Shown here: positions 45,075 to 58,797 of the stretch, piece by piece
How the letters are laid out: the number at the start of each line of letters is the position of its first letter
How positions within the stretch are numbered: position 1 is the first letter of the stretch
Assembly: GCA_030248215.1 (NCBI GenBank)
Contig: JASANG010000535.1
Coordinates: forward strand, 62,001-126,000
Reading direction: 5' to 3'
From: Enoplolaimus lenunculus
Taxonomy: Eukaryota; Nematoda; Enoplea; Enoplida; Thoracostomopsidae
Length of the DNA stretch: 64,000 nt
Notes under the pieces: generated by a model
The model's database searches: none
What the model was told of the DNA's origin: nothing
Seen by the model: the letters and a program-made list of their open reading frames with translations, nothing else
Made by a program: the position numbers and the translations under genes

Positions 45075-45699
45075 CTGAGCAAATTTAAATTTAATCATGG
45101 TAAGCATATAACTGTGTACAAGCGAAGCGCTGAGTTGAATTGCATCCTTTTTTGCGTGGGATGTCTGGTTTAGCACACCTATAAATTTTTAATTACGTTT
45201 GGTTAAAAATAAAAAATTTTGTACTCGATAGAAAATTTTTTTAATTTTGTAGCAGATAAAGATAGCGTTATACTTGCTTTTATCACACTGAATTACAAAA
45301 TTTTTCCGACAGCGGCTATTATATATTGGAACAAAGACCAAAGTCAAAACAGCTCTAAACTTTACACACAATATATACACCGAAAAAACAAATCTATTTG
45401 CAAAAATTGTGAAGAAATTAGATCAATATTCTGACTGAGGTTTGAATACACAGTTTGTTTTCATCTGCTCTAGCTACTTTAAAATGGTGAAACATTGCAA
45501 ATTATTCGATATTTTTACACAATAGTCTTTCTGATATTCTGATGTCGGGTCGAGATACATAATTCATTTTGGATACATATCCGAACATTTTTCGTATCCG
45601 GATATACGGTGCCTATCTATATTCCTGATATACTATTGCAGTCCCACAGAAAGCGTTTAGCCCCTGATGTTAATGGACCCAATAATCACTTGCTTAGTG

Positions 45700-46200
45700 T
45701 GAAGGGTTACCGGAGCCGGAGGCAGACCTCCGGTTGTACCCTCCTCTTCATCATGCTTTAGGGTCCTCTGAACGCGTGAAGACTCAATGGAAAGGCATCC
45801 CCCTGAGAACTCAAAGAAAATGTTTATATGAGGGAATTTTTCCTTGTGGTGAGTAAAAGTAAAAAAAGTGCCTTGAGAAACTTTTGTTCTTCAATATCCG
45901 TTTTCCGTTTCCATTATGTTGATCGCTATTCGTTTCCGTTATTTTTACTATCTGCTTTACACCCCGGATTATTGATTGAGGTAAAGGAAACTTGCCGGAC
46001 ACGGAGCCGGCGTTGACGCGAAATGAGGTAGTAAAAATGATGGTTAATTAGTTAATTTTAGCCAATATCTGCAATATGTTGTTAAGTTGTTTGGTTTTAC
46101 GCTAATTTTCTGCTAAATTTTGGAAATTCTTTCCTGAAAAGTAAATCGAAACGCGTTAAGCAGATAAATTTTGCAAAACGATGCAAAATTTGGCCAATGT
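45700..46200 (-). repeat. Fragmented ACCGGAAGT-family MITE, minus orientation, with nested pieces
   Basis: 45705-45745 and 45980-46200 are reverse-complement pieces of the family (GGAGCCGGAGGCAGACC; and the core around tgcaatatgttgttaag). They are separated by sequence resembling the right end of the 12200 element (tccgtttccattatg). Confidence 0.55.
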
Positions 46201-46390
46201 TACTTTAAAGCCCGTCCCATTTTCCCGGGACAGAAATGTACCAGGAGTACCTGTCCATTTTCCCGGGACAGCAATGTACCAGAAGTATATTCAAAAAATA
46301 TAATTGGCACAGCGGGACAGATGAGACAGTGGGACAGCTGGGACAGATGGAAGAGTTTGGACAGATGGGACAGATGGTACAGATTGGGCT
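46200..46390 (+). repeat. GGGACAGATGGG minisatellite and duplicated segment
   Basis: First, a segment with TTCCCGGGACAG(A/C)AATGTACCAG occurs twice (about 46210 and 46258). It is followed by a run of short gggacagatgggacag-like units. The frames across it are repeat-driven. Confidence 0.6.
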
Positions 46391-47402
46391 AAATATTGGA
46401 AAAGGAAACGTTAAACATAGTGGTTTTATGCTATTGAAATAGTTTAGTTTTTTTGTGAACCCCGTGAGCTATGATAATGGCATAGCTATGTTCTTTTTAT
46501 GTCACGCCTATTTTGGAAGTTGCACAGTCTTATCATCGACCCTTGGCTTTACTGACGATTGTTTTGATCCATGGTGAACAAATAGAATAATGCTGATTGC
46601 AAGGATATACACCTTACCTTACCATTTTGATAGAAAGGACTCTGACAAGCGAGCGCGCAATATCAGGTTGCAACCGGATGCTTAAAAGACCGAAGCTGTG
46701 TATTTAAGTGTATATTTCGGAAAAAGTCAAATTCAGTACTACTTGTTGTTATGATGTGTTCTTCCGTCTGTCTACAAGATTCTGGGATTAGCTGGGCTTC
46801 TTGAAGCACAAATTTTGATCATTTCGAACGAAATTCACAATGAAATGTTATTTTGATCACTATTCGGCAATGTAGAAGACACCAGATAGAACCAGTTGCC
46901 GATTTTTGTCGAAGTGGGGCGGAATACCCGGTTGTACCGAAATACGTATATGGGTAGTAAGTATGTGATACCTACTCTATCCGTTACGTGGACATAAAAT
47001 GCATTGTATTTTACCTGTGTATAATTGTAAGACTGGACTGGTCAAAACGAGGATCTTTGACCGATCGAAGGCCGGTATTGTCTGGTTTCTGACTTATCCA
47101 AGAACAACAGCGGTACAGATTCTGAACTGCTTGTGCTCGTACGTTTTAGCACCCACCATTTACTGGTTTTAATGATGAATGGTCTGCTCAAGATCAATAC
47201 GTACGTACTGAATATGGAGATGGTTAAAGTCATCCCATATTACAGTTAATTTGCATGTGTACCGGCATAATCGGTTTTTACAACAACAGTTTATGATGTA
47301 CAAATGCATGACAAACCTGGCACGTAAAATACACAATTTACGCCATACTGAAAACTAGCTAACACATTTATGCGTAAACAAACCAGTATTTATACATCAT
47401 AT

Positions 47403-47761
47403 CAGGGTGCAACCGGAATTACAATTTACCGGAACCGGAATTTGAAAATTTTACCGGAACCGGAAACGGAACCGGAAAGTGAAAAATGCATTTCACCAAA
47501 AATTTCATTTTAATCTTATTTTTTGCTCTATTATTTGTGAAATAACCTTAGTCGAACATAGGTATTGATTTTATTTGTTGTATTTTAGATTTTCATCGTC
47601 GACTGAAGTGAAATCCACCATCAATGGCTTATATTCGGAGTACAAATGGCTTTCAAAAGTGATTCTTAAAAATTAGCAAAGTTAAGAACGGCCAAATTAT
47701 AATACCGGAATTTTTAAATCCGGTAAAAATTTACCGGAACCGGAATTCCGGTTGCACCCTG
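47403..47761 (-). repeat. hAT-like MITE, CAGGGTGCAACCGGAATT family, perfect 8-bp TSD (copy C)
   Basis: A 359-bp inverted-orientation copy of the element at 41500. The flanks catcatat at 47395-47402 and 47762-47769 are identical. Confidence 0.92.
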
Positions 47762-49398
47762 CATCATATATATTGTAAAAGCGCCGTTTAACACCGCAAG
47801 TAGGAAGTGAGATTTTAGAGTCCCAGCGGTGCCTGGACTAGGGCGAACTAAGCGGAAAATACCAAAGCCACCAGTTTTTGCTAATTCTATACAATTTTAC
47901 TTAACTGTGCCACCTTCACTATGTAAAATCAAGGAACTTAAACCCATTCGTGTATTGGTTCTGATTGCGAGTTTTCCATTAGTATTATTGGTTCTGATAG
48001 CGATTTTTAATGATTCTAGACGCTAACAAGTTTTCAGCAAGGGGCTGTACGGCCGATAAGCATATCGAAAAGTTTGAGGCAGTCTGAATAACCACACAAA
48101 ATTTGGCAAAATTCTGTCAGATCTCATGAGCTACTGGTGCCTAAACTCCTCTACGGGCAGGGCATAACTTAAAAATGTAACAAATCACAAGTATAATGCA
48201 CACGGTTCACGGTCCTAAATTTATTTTTCGGACCCTGTAAATTAGTTAGATTCGAATACTAAATTAATTATGCTTTGTTTGTAAAAAACTACATGTGGGC
48301 CAAGAATGAGCGGTCGGGTGGAATAGCTAACCTGATTTTGCACTAAGTTGTACGTCTGGGCATTTTAACGACAAAATGCGTTTCAAAACATTTTCCGAGC
48401 TAACAGAAATTTAAGGTTGTGTCACAAGCTTACGCTTAGATTCATTTTTACGCTGAACTATAGCCCTGGTCACCTGTATCAGATTTTCCAGCGTTATTGT
48501 AACCCAATAAAGATTGTGAACGTACACGGGCACATGCAAACATGGGCAACACATGTATGACAGAAAAATATGTAAAAAGTAAGTCAATCAGTTCCATTGC
48601 GGTTGGCGTAAATACAAAGATGAAGATGGGCTCAATTTTTTAAATTATAAAAACATGCGGCAATTTAGAATACCGGAGCCGGATATCAAATAGCACCCTG
48701 TGGAAAACTTATGCGGTTCAAGTACGCTGCATCACTGATCCACTGGATGTCAGTGGTCGGAGCTGATTGTGACTCAAATACTTCAAATAGTGCACAAGTT
48801 GACATGCGATATTCGATGAATGTCCGGTTCCGGTAAAAAATTCACTTCAAAGTGACCGAGTCGCGCAAAAGAAGGTATATGTTTACTGAATTAAAATTAA
48901 TTGTCTTAATAGATTTTTGTCACCGCCCAGTCGATTACTGTGTTTTCGCTCGTGGTAACCTTGAAAGAAGTACGGGTTGTAAATATGTGAGAATGGTTTT
49001 GAACATGTTTGCAGTATTAATAAATTCTACAGGAGAATTTTTCTACAATAGACAACTGATTTCTTTGCAAGTAACTGACCGGGTTAAAACAAATCAAATT
49101 GGTACCAGCCATATTGCTGCAAATGTTTGTATGCTTGGTTCGCAAGAACTTTGCCCTCCCAGGCCTCAGAAGTAATCTTCGGAGCGGCCTATGGCAAGCG
49201 AAGCTACAAGTAATGCTTCAAAGGGAAAGTTTTTGTGTGTTTCAGCAAAATGTAATTAAGTTTGCAGCAGATGCTTAAGTTAAAATTAAAATATCTGAAA
49301 CGGCTGACACCAGCACATGAAGCTGTTTTATTGACTAGCGGCGAGGTGACCTTATAATTGTCTATTAGGCGGATATTTTGCTCATTTTATTTCAGCTA

Positions 49399-49811
49399 AG
49401 GTGCAACCGGAGTTGCAACTTACCGGAACCGGAACCAGAATTTGAAAAAATTACCGGAAACGGAAAGGAAAATGAAAAGACATGCTGCCGAATAATCCGT
49501 TTTAATTTTCTTTTTTGCAATATTATTGGTGAAAAATAACCCTAGTTGGAGATAGGTATTCACTTTATCTGATGTATTTTAGATTTTCGTAATCACGGAA
49601 GCGAAATCTACCTTCGATGGTTCATTTTCGGCGATTGTCAAGGTTTACATACCATACTAAATTGAAATTATTTAATTTTTATCGTCATTTGTAGTAAAAT
49701 ATCTTAATTTTCACCTACCAAACTGTAATAACAGAATTTTTAATTTTGGTAAAAATTTACCAGAACCGGAAGATGAAAAAATGCCAGAACCGAAATTCCA
49801 GTTGCATCCTG
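49399..49811 (-). repeat. Older subfamily of the CAGGGTGCAACCGG MITE
   Basis: It begins AAGGTGCAACCGGAG and ends CAGTTGCATCCTG. The core (gaaatctaccttcgatggtt) is shared with 28636-28842 and 52494-52800 but differs from copies A-C, defining a second subfamily. Confidence 0.7.
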
Positions 49812-51117
49812 CTTTTTTGCGTGATATTAAATCAGAATATGATATCTTTTGGTGGTCGCTCTCTGCGCTGCATCCTCCAGCAATTGATACTCGAATTTCT
49901 AGGCGCATTCAATCAAATACTGCTTAACCTTGCCTGACTCCGTTTTTCCAAATTGAATCCGAGCCACCGTTTATTGCCAAAAGCTAATCCGTATGGATTA
50001 TACCTTGGAATGTATTATCTTTGTTTGCACGACATGGGAAACAACACATGGAAAGTAGTATATAGCTTTGGGGAAACTCAACAAACATTTATGTGATACA
50101 AAATAGAACTCATGGTTGGAGTGCCTCGTGCGAAATTTTATCATGTGGCAGTGGCCAAGCTATTTTGTTGGTCGCTTAATTTTATGTAGATGTGTGTCAT
50201 TGTGATGTTTATGTATATATCTGTTTGGCATGTTATAATATATACAGGCATCTGCGAGTTTGAACCTAGAAGTATCTGTAACTAGCTTGGTGGCGTTCGT
50301 TTTATGCTTATGGCATAGCTCTCTGGGGCTCGAAAAGGCGTATTTAGTTCCGCGAGCCTTGTGCACAGATAGCGAGGCGGTTATATAATTCATTCTGTCT
50401 ATTTAAGCTAGATGCATTCAAATGACACATGTTGTTAATGTATTATTTATAGATATATATGTATACATTTATGTATGTGTGTGGTGTGTTTATAATGTAT
50501 GTATATAGAAGTTTATGGAGATTGTTTGTGTAAGGTAGTGTGTTTTGTCCAAGCCATGGGTTTAAAGACCAAGGTTCTAGCTGTTTTGGCTTGCCGTATC
50601 GACATACGAGGCTGAACTGCCGTGTAACGTGCTATGCAAGCATAGTATGTTTGGGACTTGGCACGTACGCGTATTACTCAGGAATGTGGCTAGTGAGACT
50701 TGGGCTATTCAGCAATTGTGTTCGTGCGGTTTGCGGACCGCTATATACAAGCATTCTCTGTTGGGTTATTACGTACATAGGTACGTACGCATTCGACAAG
50801 TTTTAGTTAGAAGTGTTTTGCATGGAACGAACGTTGTTTTGGCTCGTTGGCTTTAGGCATTGTTTTATGAGTGAAATGGATGGCTTTCAAGTAGGTAACT
50901 TTTTTAAAAACCCATGAAATTTAATAAAATCCGATTTGAAAATCCTTTTGGATCTACTATAAATATCCACTCCAGTATAACGCCAATTGAGGTTAATGAT
51001 AAAACGCATCTAGATTCTAGCTTGCTTCGCTCGTGAGGTTTTTAGTTTAATGTGCTAATTTGACATTTGCTTGTCACTGATGAACCCGTCACCGAGCCAA
51101 AAACGTGCCCCTGCATC

Positions 51118-51489
51118 CAGGGATGGGCGGTTTCCGGCCAAGAAAAGTCTCGGTCTCGGTCAATTTTTGGTCATCACCGAAAAAATTACATTTTCAAAAT
51201 ACATTATTTGTAGTGTTTTTTCGTAGTTTTCTTGTGTTTTTATAGTTTTTGTGTTTTTATTAGTTTTTTGTTTTTTTCAAAACATCAGCTCGTAATTGTT
51301 GCGAAACTAAGAAATTTCAAAATTTTACAGAAAAATTTTATTCATCAACCATTTCTTTTACTTCAACAATTCAACTTCTGATCTCGGTTCCAAACCACCG
51401 AGACTCAAAAAAGCGAGGCCGATGCAGGCCGAAACCGACACCTCCCAAATACCGAAACTTGCTGAGACCGAGACAGACTCCTACTATTA
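51118..51489. repeat. GGTCTCGG hAT-like MITE with 8-bp TSD
   Basis: It begins CAGGGATGGGCGGTTTC, has GGTCTCGGTC near the left and GAGACCGAGAC near the right, and ends about 51489. The flanks cctgcatc at 51110-51117 and 51490-51497 are identical. Confidence 0.75.
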
Positions 51490-52493
51490 CCTGCATCCAA
51501 GTGTTTTTTGAAAAAATACTTTGAAATCGAACTTGAAATTTGTGATTTAAAATATATATACTGTGTTATTTTTGTTACCTTCACACACTGTCTTGTGATC
51601 TTTGTTTTTCAGCTCAGTCCGAAACTTCAATGTTGAAAAATTCACAATTTTTCTAAAAACTCACGCGAATTAAACAAAAAAACTCCACAAAATCCGTCTT
51701 TGATTTTTGGAATAAACCTGGTTTTAGGCTTGACATATATAAGCTTCTTTCGAGTAAACGTATACGTACACATAGTTTATCGGCATTTGTGTCTAAGTTG
51801 GTACGTAACTGACGTTGATTTTTGGGTTTGACTGTGATAGATGGCTGTAGTAGTACGGTTAGTTTTATAAGTTAATGGCTGTTGGGCTGGGATTGATAGA
51901 AAACTGTTTCGTATTGCTGGAGGCAAACGACGGCGTTAGTGGTTTTTGTATGCAAATCAAACGGTGTTATTTCGATTTCGAGTTTATATGTAAAAGTTTT
52001 AGTTTGTTTGTAGTGAATATAAAGCAGCTTCATTGTCGTTATTGTTGGTTTTGACAAAACAAGTCTTTTATAGCTGCCTCAACCCTGGCAGCAAAGCAAT
52101 GAGCAAGTTTGCTTGTAGCATTCGGAGCATTGGGATTTCGGCTATAAAAACTATAAATTTAGTTTTAGGTATTAAATAAACAGTGCTGGATTTTTGGGGT
52201 TTTTACCAAGTTCGGTAACATGTTGCAGTATACTAAGCTACGTAAATATATAGATGATTGCCGCTGTTTGGTATGATGCTGTGCTGTGGATTTTTCTGAA
52301 GTATATACGTACTACGTAGCAGAGGTGGAACTGGTCCGGAAAAGTGCGACCGGGACGAGCAGAATAAGTGCTTAAACTTAAGCCCACATAGATTGATTTT
52401 GCTCAGTTATTGTTTGTATCTCAGTAACACTTTTTGCTTTCACAAACACTTCAGCATTGGAGTCGTGCAAAAGTATGTGTTTATACTGCATGG

Positions 52494-53140
52494 TGCAACC
52501 GGACTTACAATTTATCGGATCTGGAACCGGACTGTGGAAAATTTACCGGAAACGGAACCGTAGCTGGAAAGTGAGAAATAGATACTACCGAAAAGTTCAT
52601 TTCAATTTTCTTTTTTGAAATATTATTGGTGAAATTTGGAAATAGGTATTCACTTTATCTGAAGGATTTTAGATTTTCATAGTTCACAGAAGCGCAATCT
52701 ACGTTCGATGGTTTATTTTCTGCGATTGTTACGGTTTATATACTATACGGGTCAAATCTATTTAATTTTCATCGTCGTTTTTTGAAAAATATCTTAATGA
52801 CCACCGACCAAAATTTGAATGACTTTATTATGAAAAACTTAAACTTCTTCACTTGTCCGAAAATGCAGCCGTAGAAAAATGTGTAGTATTTCCACATGTA
52901 AAAAAGCAGTGTTATGATATTTACTACCCCAACCGCAAATGTCCGGTATCCGGTACTCGGTAGGCTGACATCGGATACGGATGTCGGTTTTTTGTCTGAT
53001 ATTAAACCGGATTCGGATATTCGGTCGAACCGGCTGACCTGCCCTAATATATATCGTAGGTTCGACACTAGATTTCAATATCAATGCTAAATATCGTTTT
53101 AAAGGTCCAGCCATTAACCGGAACTGATTGTTCCGGTCGC
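52494..53140. repeat. Old MITE (subfamily 2) next to a CCGGATAT element
   Basis: 52494-52800 carries the older CAGGGTGCAACCGG subfamily core. 52800-53140 carries CCGGTATCCGG words and matches the element in PPP2R5 intron 7 in reverse complement. Confidence 0.6.
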
Positions 53141-55121
53141 TTTTAATTCGGTAATGTCACAAAAGCCTTTCTTATTCGTTAAAGCACGTATAAAAATCAC
53201 CTTAGAACTGAAGCTACCATTCTGTGGAAGTTTTTTAAATGGAAGTCTTAATACTAAGCTTGTGCTGGCTTAGGTTACAAAAGGTTTTGGTTGAATTAAT
53301 GGTACAGGCTAAGACGTCTTTGATGGTATAAAGCAGCACGTATATACATTTGCTGGTTTTAATGGTGTTTTAGAATGACAGCTGAGCTACACTGAGGTAG
53401 GAAAGGTTTATCAGGCCGGATTTCGACTGTACGTACACTACCTTTGTGATGCTGTAGTGGCTGCGTGCGAAATAAAAGCGATTACAGCTTTACGATTTTG
53501 CAGAATAAACAATGAACTGTGGTGTTTTTCCGTAAGGTTTTTGCTAAGTGCCCCACAGTTTGTGTTGATTTCTATTCTTTGCGTAGTACTGGTCTGGTAA
53601 TTTAGTAAATTTTTTAATTCTTATCGCGAAGTCAGGTATTTTATTTCCCATTCCCGGTTTTACCTATTGTAGTGACACGAATCGAATGCGGAGGACGTGA
53701 CTGACTGGTATTTTGTCGCCTCTTTAGAGGACACTCCTCTCGCAATTCAGTTCCTGATTGTTTATTTATTTTTCAATTCAGCTTCAGTTATTTGGGCCAC
53801 TCGCATTCAATTTAGGCCAATAATTCTCTATGCATTTAACTTCGTTTACTTTTGGAATACGCTTTTAAGACTTGAGTACGCGGCTGTAACAACAATGAAT
53901 TTAATTTTGATCCGATTAGCATTTACACGATCTAATTGAAATTGACATTTATGGACTAATTACTAATTTTGAACTCTGTCCATTTACGGAATCCGCTTAA
54001 GGAGATTGACTCCTACTGATGCAGGCCCAAAATAGGGGCATGGGACATTTATTACTTACGTCCACCCTTAATCGGGTCAGTGGCTCCACCCTTAATCGGA
54101 TCAGTGGCAACTACAGTACTCAAGAAATATATACTGTCATTTGTTTCAGATTTACAGTATCGAATGGCACCGTTTGTGCCGTTAATCGACAGTACAAAAA
54201 TATAAAAAATGTGATTGTGTAACAAAACATAAATTTCGAATATTCCACTGTCATTCCAGTCTAGTAAAACTATACACATTCCCTTCGGGGGTTCATTGTG
54301 ATCTGGTTTGAATTGGCATAATATATAACGTATATAATATATTTGTATATAATTACATAATATTTTGTTTGTTAAACTGAAACATAATATGAAAATATAT
54401 AGCTACGATGGGGGAAATGGTATATCGATATAACTTCGGATCAGTAACGTTTACTGCTTCAGCAGTTTATCAGTCTTTGTATTGATTGAATTGAATTTAT
54501 TTTTGTTCAGTTGGTTGGTGTTTCGCGGAAGTTTTACTGTTTTCGATTGAAAGTTGCGCTGTGTTCCATTTTTACAGTGGCATCGGCTTGTGTTTAGTAG
54601 CAACTGCATTGTGTTCATCGTACTACAACAGTATCGCTTTAAAGTCAAGTATCGATTTACCGTGAACAACGAAGCCCAGGTAACTTACTGTGCGAAGAAG
54701 AAATACAATTAACCGGTGGGGTGCGTGTATATATTTCAGTCGAATATCATTGTGATTACTGATAGCTGCCTGCCAAACAGCGCTAATTTTGTTATCAGGG
54801 TGTTTGAATTTGGTAACGACGTTTGTTGGCAATCGAAGCTGTAAATATAAAGGAACTTGTATTATCCAGTGATATATAGCTGGAGATCTACAATCTTGAT
54901 CTTATTGATTGATATAATAATTGACAATCCATAGTTATTCACGTCAGTATTTCATCGTGAAACGTTTGTGGAAACTATTGAACTGGTTTAATTGTTGATA
55001 ACTTGATTGCTGGCACTCTCTTTCCTGCCGAATATCAATTTATATATCTGATTGCAATACTACACACTTACGTTCAAATTTTGCCGTTCGTATTTTATTG
55101 CTTGTTTAAAAACGATAAATA

Positions 55122-55558
55122 ATGGCAGACGTCCAAGTAGTCGGGTTGCCTCCAGCAATTGCTTCACCAATTGCGTTACGTAAACCACAACATTTGAATT
55201 CGCCTGTCAGCGCACGATCACCAACCACAAAAGCGACTAACGCAACTGTAGCAGCCACAGCAACTCTGCGAGGTCGCGTATCTGGATTGATCGAATCAAT
55301 GAATTCGACAACAACACCAACAACAACTCCGTTGTCGCCGTTGATTGGCTCGTCACGCGGACGAAGACGCTCGACGCTGATTGGCTGGAACGCAGCGCTG
55401 AAACGAATGGCAATTGGTCGAAATGTAATGACGTCATCGCAGTTGGCAGCCAATGATGGCTTAGTGACGTCATCGGTGGCAACGCCTGGAAGCGACGGAA
55501 GTCCGACACATTTCGGCGGGGGTGGAATCGGATCGATGTATGGGTCGTATATACAGGT
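55122..55558 (+). CDS. Probable 5' coding exon of an unidentified gene
   Basis: An open frame from ATG (MADVQVVGLPPAIASPIALR) runs 437 nt to ATACAG, followed by a good donor, GTAGGT. It encodes about 145 residues rich in Thr, Ser, Ala and Pro, with a basic stretch (GSSRGRRRSTLIGWNAALKR) and a Gly-rich end (FGGGGIGSMYGSYIQ). Local GC is clearly higher than the flanks, as in the other coding exons. I recognise no domain, and the opposite strand is also open. Downstream exons were not found before the window ends. A small candidate, with a ttttag acceptor at about 63203 and a GCAG|GTAAGG donor at 63259, is unproven. Confidence 0.5.
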
Positions 55559-57884
55559 AGGTGTATGGTCAAGCGGTACACTGAATCCATATGTATAACG
55601 GATGTCGCGGTGGAACGTTAAGGTTTATTCTGCTATGCTTACATTTACGTTTTGGCACTTGTTTCTCTCCAACATAACAAAGTCCCTCGCACACATAATT
55701 GCTGGATTTGGATTAGTAAAATAGGCTTAGGTTTGACGTTTTGCTTAGATTAGAAATAATAAACCGTTATGTGGTTGGTTTGAATTTTAAATTCTATCAA
55801 ATTAACACTAGTGTGAGGGAAAGTTGTTTCGCAATATACGCATTACACTATAAAGTATTTGTTTGTGGCCGTGTAATTGTGCTAATTCTTACGATTTACA
55901 GGACTACACTTACGTACTTCTTATGCATCATATGCGTTGCAGAAATTATTCTTAGCCGGGAACTTTCATTTCTCATGGTCCATGGTAACTATCGCTAATC
56001 CTAAATTTAAAGCCCACTTAATCTTTGACGTATTGTTGGCAAATTAACAACCTGTGTTTTTTCAGCAGTTGTACGCTGTTGTATAAGGTTCACGTATGCC
56101 GGGTCGAAATATACGTATGTATTAGCTTTACAGAACTTGTCGGCGGCTTTCAGGTACGTAACTTTGCTCAAAGTGCACTTTAAACAACCGGTGAGCAGGT
56201 GCAAAGACACTTTTTTGAGCTTGGACAGGTATGTACGAATATAATATAAAAGTTTGTTGCGAGAGTCGAGTTGCACAGTAGATCATGTTTCGTAGTATAT
56301 ATATTATATTCTGATGCCTGCCTGTTCGCATTCCTGTACCTGTAACTATCTGAATATTTTAGGGGGCGAAAAATTTGTCAGGGGCCGGATTTTGTATATA
56401 CGTAGTAATTTATACAAGCGGGACTTGAAATTTTATTTGCGATGGGGAGGCCAAAATTATTGTAGATGGTAAATCGGGGTTTAGCTCGTGCTCTGGTTAC
56501 GAACCCACGATTTTGTTTGCGCAATAGGAACGGCTCGCATTATACGTACGTATGTTTGTGTCCAATTGGTTTTATTGGCTTATTATTTCCGCTGCATATG
56601 TGGCAGGAACAGTATGGTTATTTTGGTTTATGATAAATTGGGAGTATATATTTTTTCGTGTAGTGCACAGGCTAAGTGGTTATTTAATGAATGTTTTTAT
56701 GACGAATTTGAAACGAATCGTATGGTTTTGTGGTTCTACAACTGCAAGTTTGCTTTCCGTTCCGTTATAGTATTGTTAGCCGGCAAAAACGGCAGCATAC
56801 AATCAGTGAATGATAGTTTAGCGATTCAAAGAATTGAGCCAGTGAGCCGCAAGCACGTTCGTACAGCATAGCTGACATTGTTACGTAGGTGATGTTTTAA
56901 ATATGTTTTGTTCAATGTTGGCGAAGCATTTTGAATATTCGGAGAGACTAACTGCTAATAATTATAAACTGTAATATGTGCCAGTTCCACGCTGTGTGGG
57001 CAATTATTGACACTTATTTCGGTTTGTATCTTTCAAAAACTGAAATGATATCCCTACGATATATTTCTGGTTCAAATATTCGTTAGATTTAATATCTGAT
57101 CGTACACTCCCTACCAGGGTCTACGAAACAGTAAATTGATATATACGTACGTTTTACTTGGCTGCGTTTCGTAATAAACGAAATGTATTGCATTGTAACA
57201 CAGACAGTTTATTGTAACGTAGAACAAAAGTTTAGAGGTCTACTGTCGGATGTGATCTAAGTAAACAAACGCTAACCATATGGCTGAAGATTTTGTGGAA
57301 AGGCCGGAAGACGAAGTTTGTAGTCGTTTTCAAACGACCTTGAGAATAATCAATTCGTCGATTGTACATTACAGAAGACAAATGATAAGCGCGAAAGTTT
57401 AGGCGAACTGCATGCCCGTATACAGCTCACTTTGCTAGGTGAGGGGCTAAAAATTTTCATGATGGGCATACATGAATTTTCCACTAATTACAGGCAAATT
57501 TGAAGATTTTCCCGCGAGGCAAAGATTTTTCAATGAGAAATGGGCCCCCCACCTAGTTTTGGCTACGGGCTCAAATCACCGCTAGCTTTGCGTATGTAGC
57601 AAACAACACAATCTAATGCGTATTTTAAGGCAGGAAACGCATTTGTCAAACACCCCTGTAGTGGACATTGTTCATATATTGGGGATAAATTTTCTACCAT
57701 TTATAAACTGCGCGATTAATAGTAAGTGATTGGTGTTAGCGGCGGATCCAAAGCGTGGGTGGCTGTATACATTATTCTATTCCCTTATCAGTCCTATCGC
57801 GCTATAATTTGTGAGGAGGTGATTTATAACGTTATTAACTGCTTATGCATGGCCCTGCCTGATTTTAAAATAATTTACAAGGTG

Positions 57885-58797
57885 TGCTGATTATTCGGCA
57901 TCGGAATCGGTAATAATCGGCACTTTTCGTGAGTATCGGCATCGGCATTGCATAAGTTGGATAGCTATCAATTCCACTTGTTACTTCGTAGCGTATATCA
58001 GTGTGTCTGATCAGGGAAACTGTTATCTCTCTTCGTTTGTGTTTGAAAAAATTATTTGAAATGAACTGTTCTCAAAATTTTAGCCAAGGATTTTATGTTT
58101 TGTTCTAGTGGTTCGAAAGGTGAATGTCCGTCAGCCTGGCCTTCTGTCCGCCCGAAAACAATCTCAGGAACTGCTGGACCGATTTTGAGAAACTTTTTTG
58201 TTTGAAAGTTTATAACCTGGGGTGTTAACCTCGCAATCGGGTTTTGAAATTTTAAGGCGTTTATTAGCTACAGGCAAATTTGCATAATTGGCTACGTAAG
58301 CCTAAATTAGGACTTTATACTGTATTTCACTAATTATCAGGGTTAGAGTCTATCTAATTTCAGTACTAAAGAGTTTTTGGGACGATAAATCTGAATAAAT
58401 TATTTATAAACCTCCAAGAACGCTAATTGAATAGTTAGCTAATAGCTAATTTGCATTAGGTTAACTGTTAAGCCTAAATTAGGACTTTTTAAAGTATTTC
58501 AATGATTATTAGCGTTACAAGCAATCGAATGAAGCACTGAAATTATTTATCACCCTTTAAAACCGTTCAATGAATAGTTAGCTAATAACTAAGTTGCATA
58601 TTAGATTAAATGGAAATTAAGTGGGTCAAACTATTCGTTTGTGCTTTATAAGTTTGGAATGTTTAACTAAACTGATTAAAAAGTAAGATGTCCAAGATTC
58701 GTTCAATACATGTAATTCTACTACGACTCGTAAGCATGGTATACTAAAGTTAAAATCGGCATTAAACGAAAATTTTGATATCGGCACATCTCTTTTT
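57885..58797. repeat. CCGATA-family MITE, interrupted
   Basis: The left portion (ggcatcggaatcggtaataa) and the right portion (gatatcggcacatctctt) bracket a core shared in reverse with 35263-35701 (ctgatcagggaaactgttat). The element is longer than its relative because the AT-rich element of 58260-58740 lies inside it. Confidence 0.6.

Larger units (their letters stand above)
39036..55121. other. Intergenic region, repeat-rich
   Basis: No gene is recognised. 39036-40460 is presumed DAP1 3' flank with nothing specific. 41035-41460 holds a GC-rich acccgcgggt repeat. MITEs lie at 41500, 42849, 44083, 44723, 47403, 49399, 51118 and 52494. A minisatellite lies at 46200-46390. I see nothing recognisable in 43020-43960, 49900-51100, 51500-52480 or 53160-55080. 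Confidence 0.6.

Noticed and set aside
48852-49175. 107-codon plus-strand frame
   Set aside because: No family is recognised and no splice context is clear. It starts beside MITE fragments and could be a chance frame.
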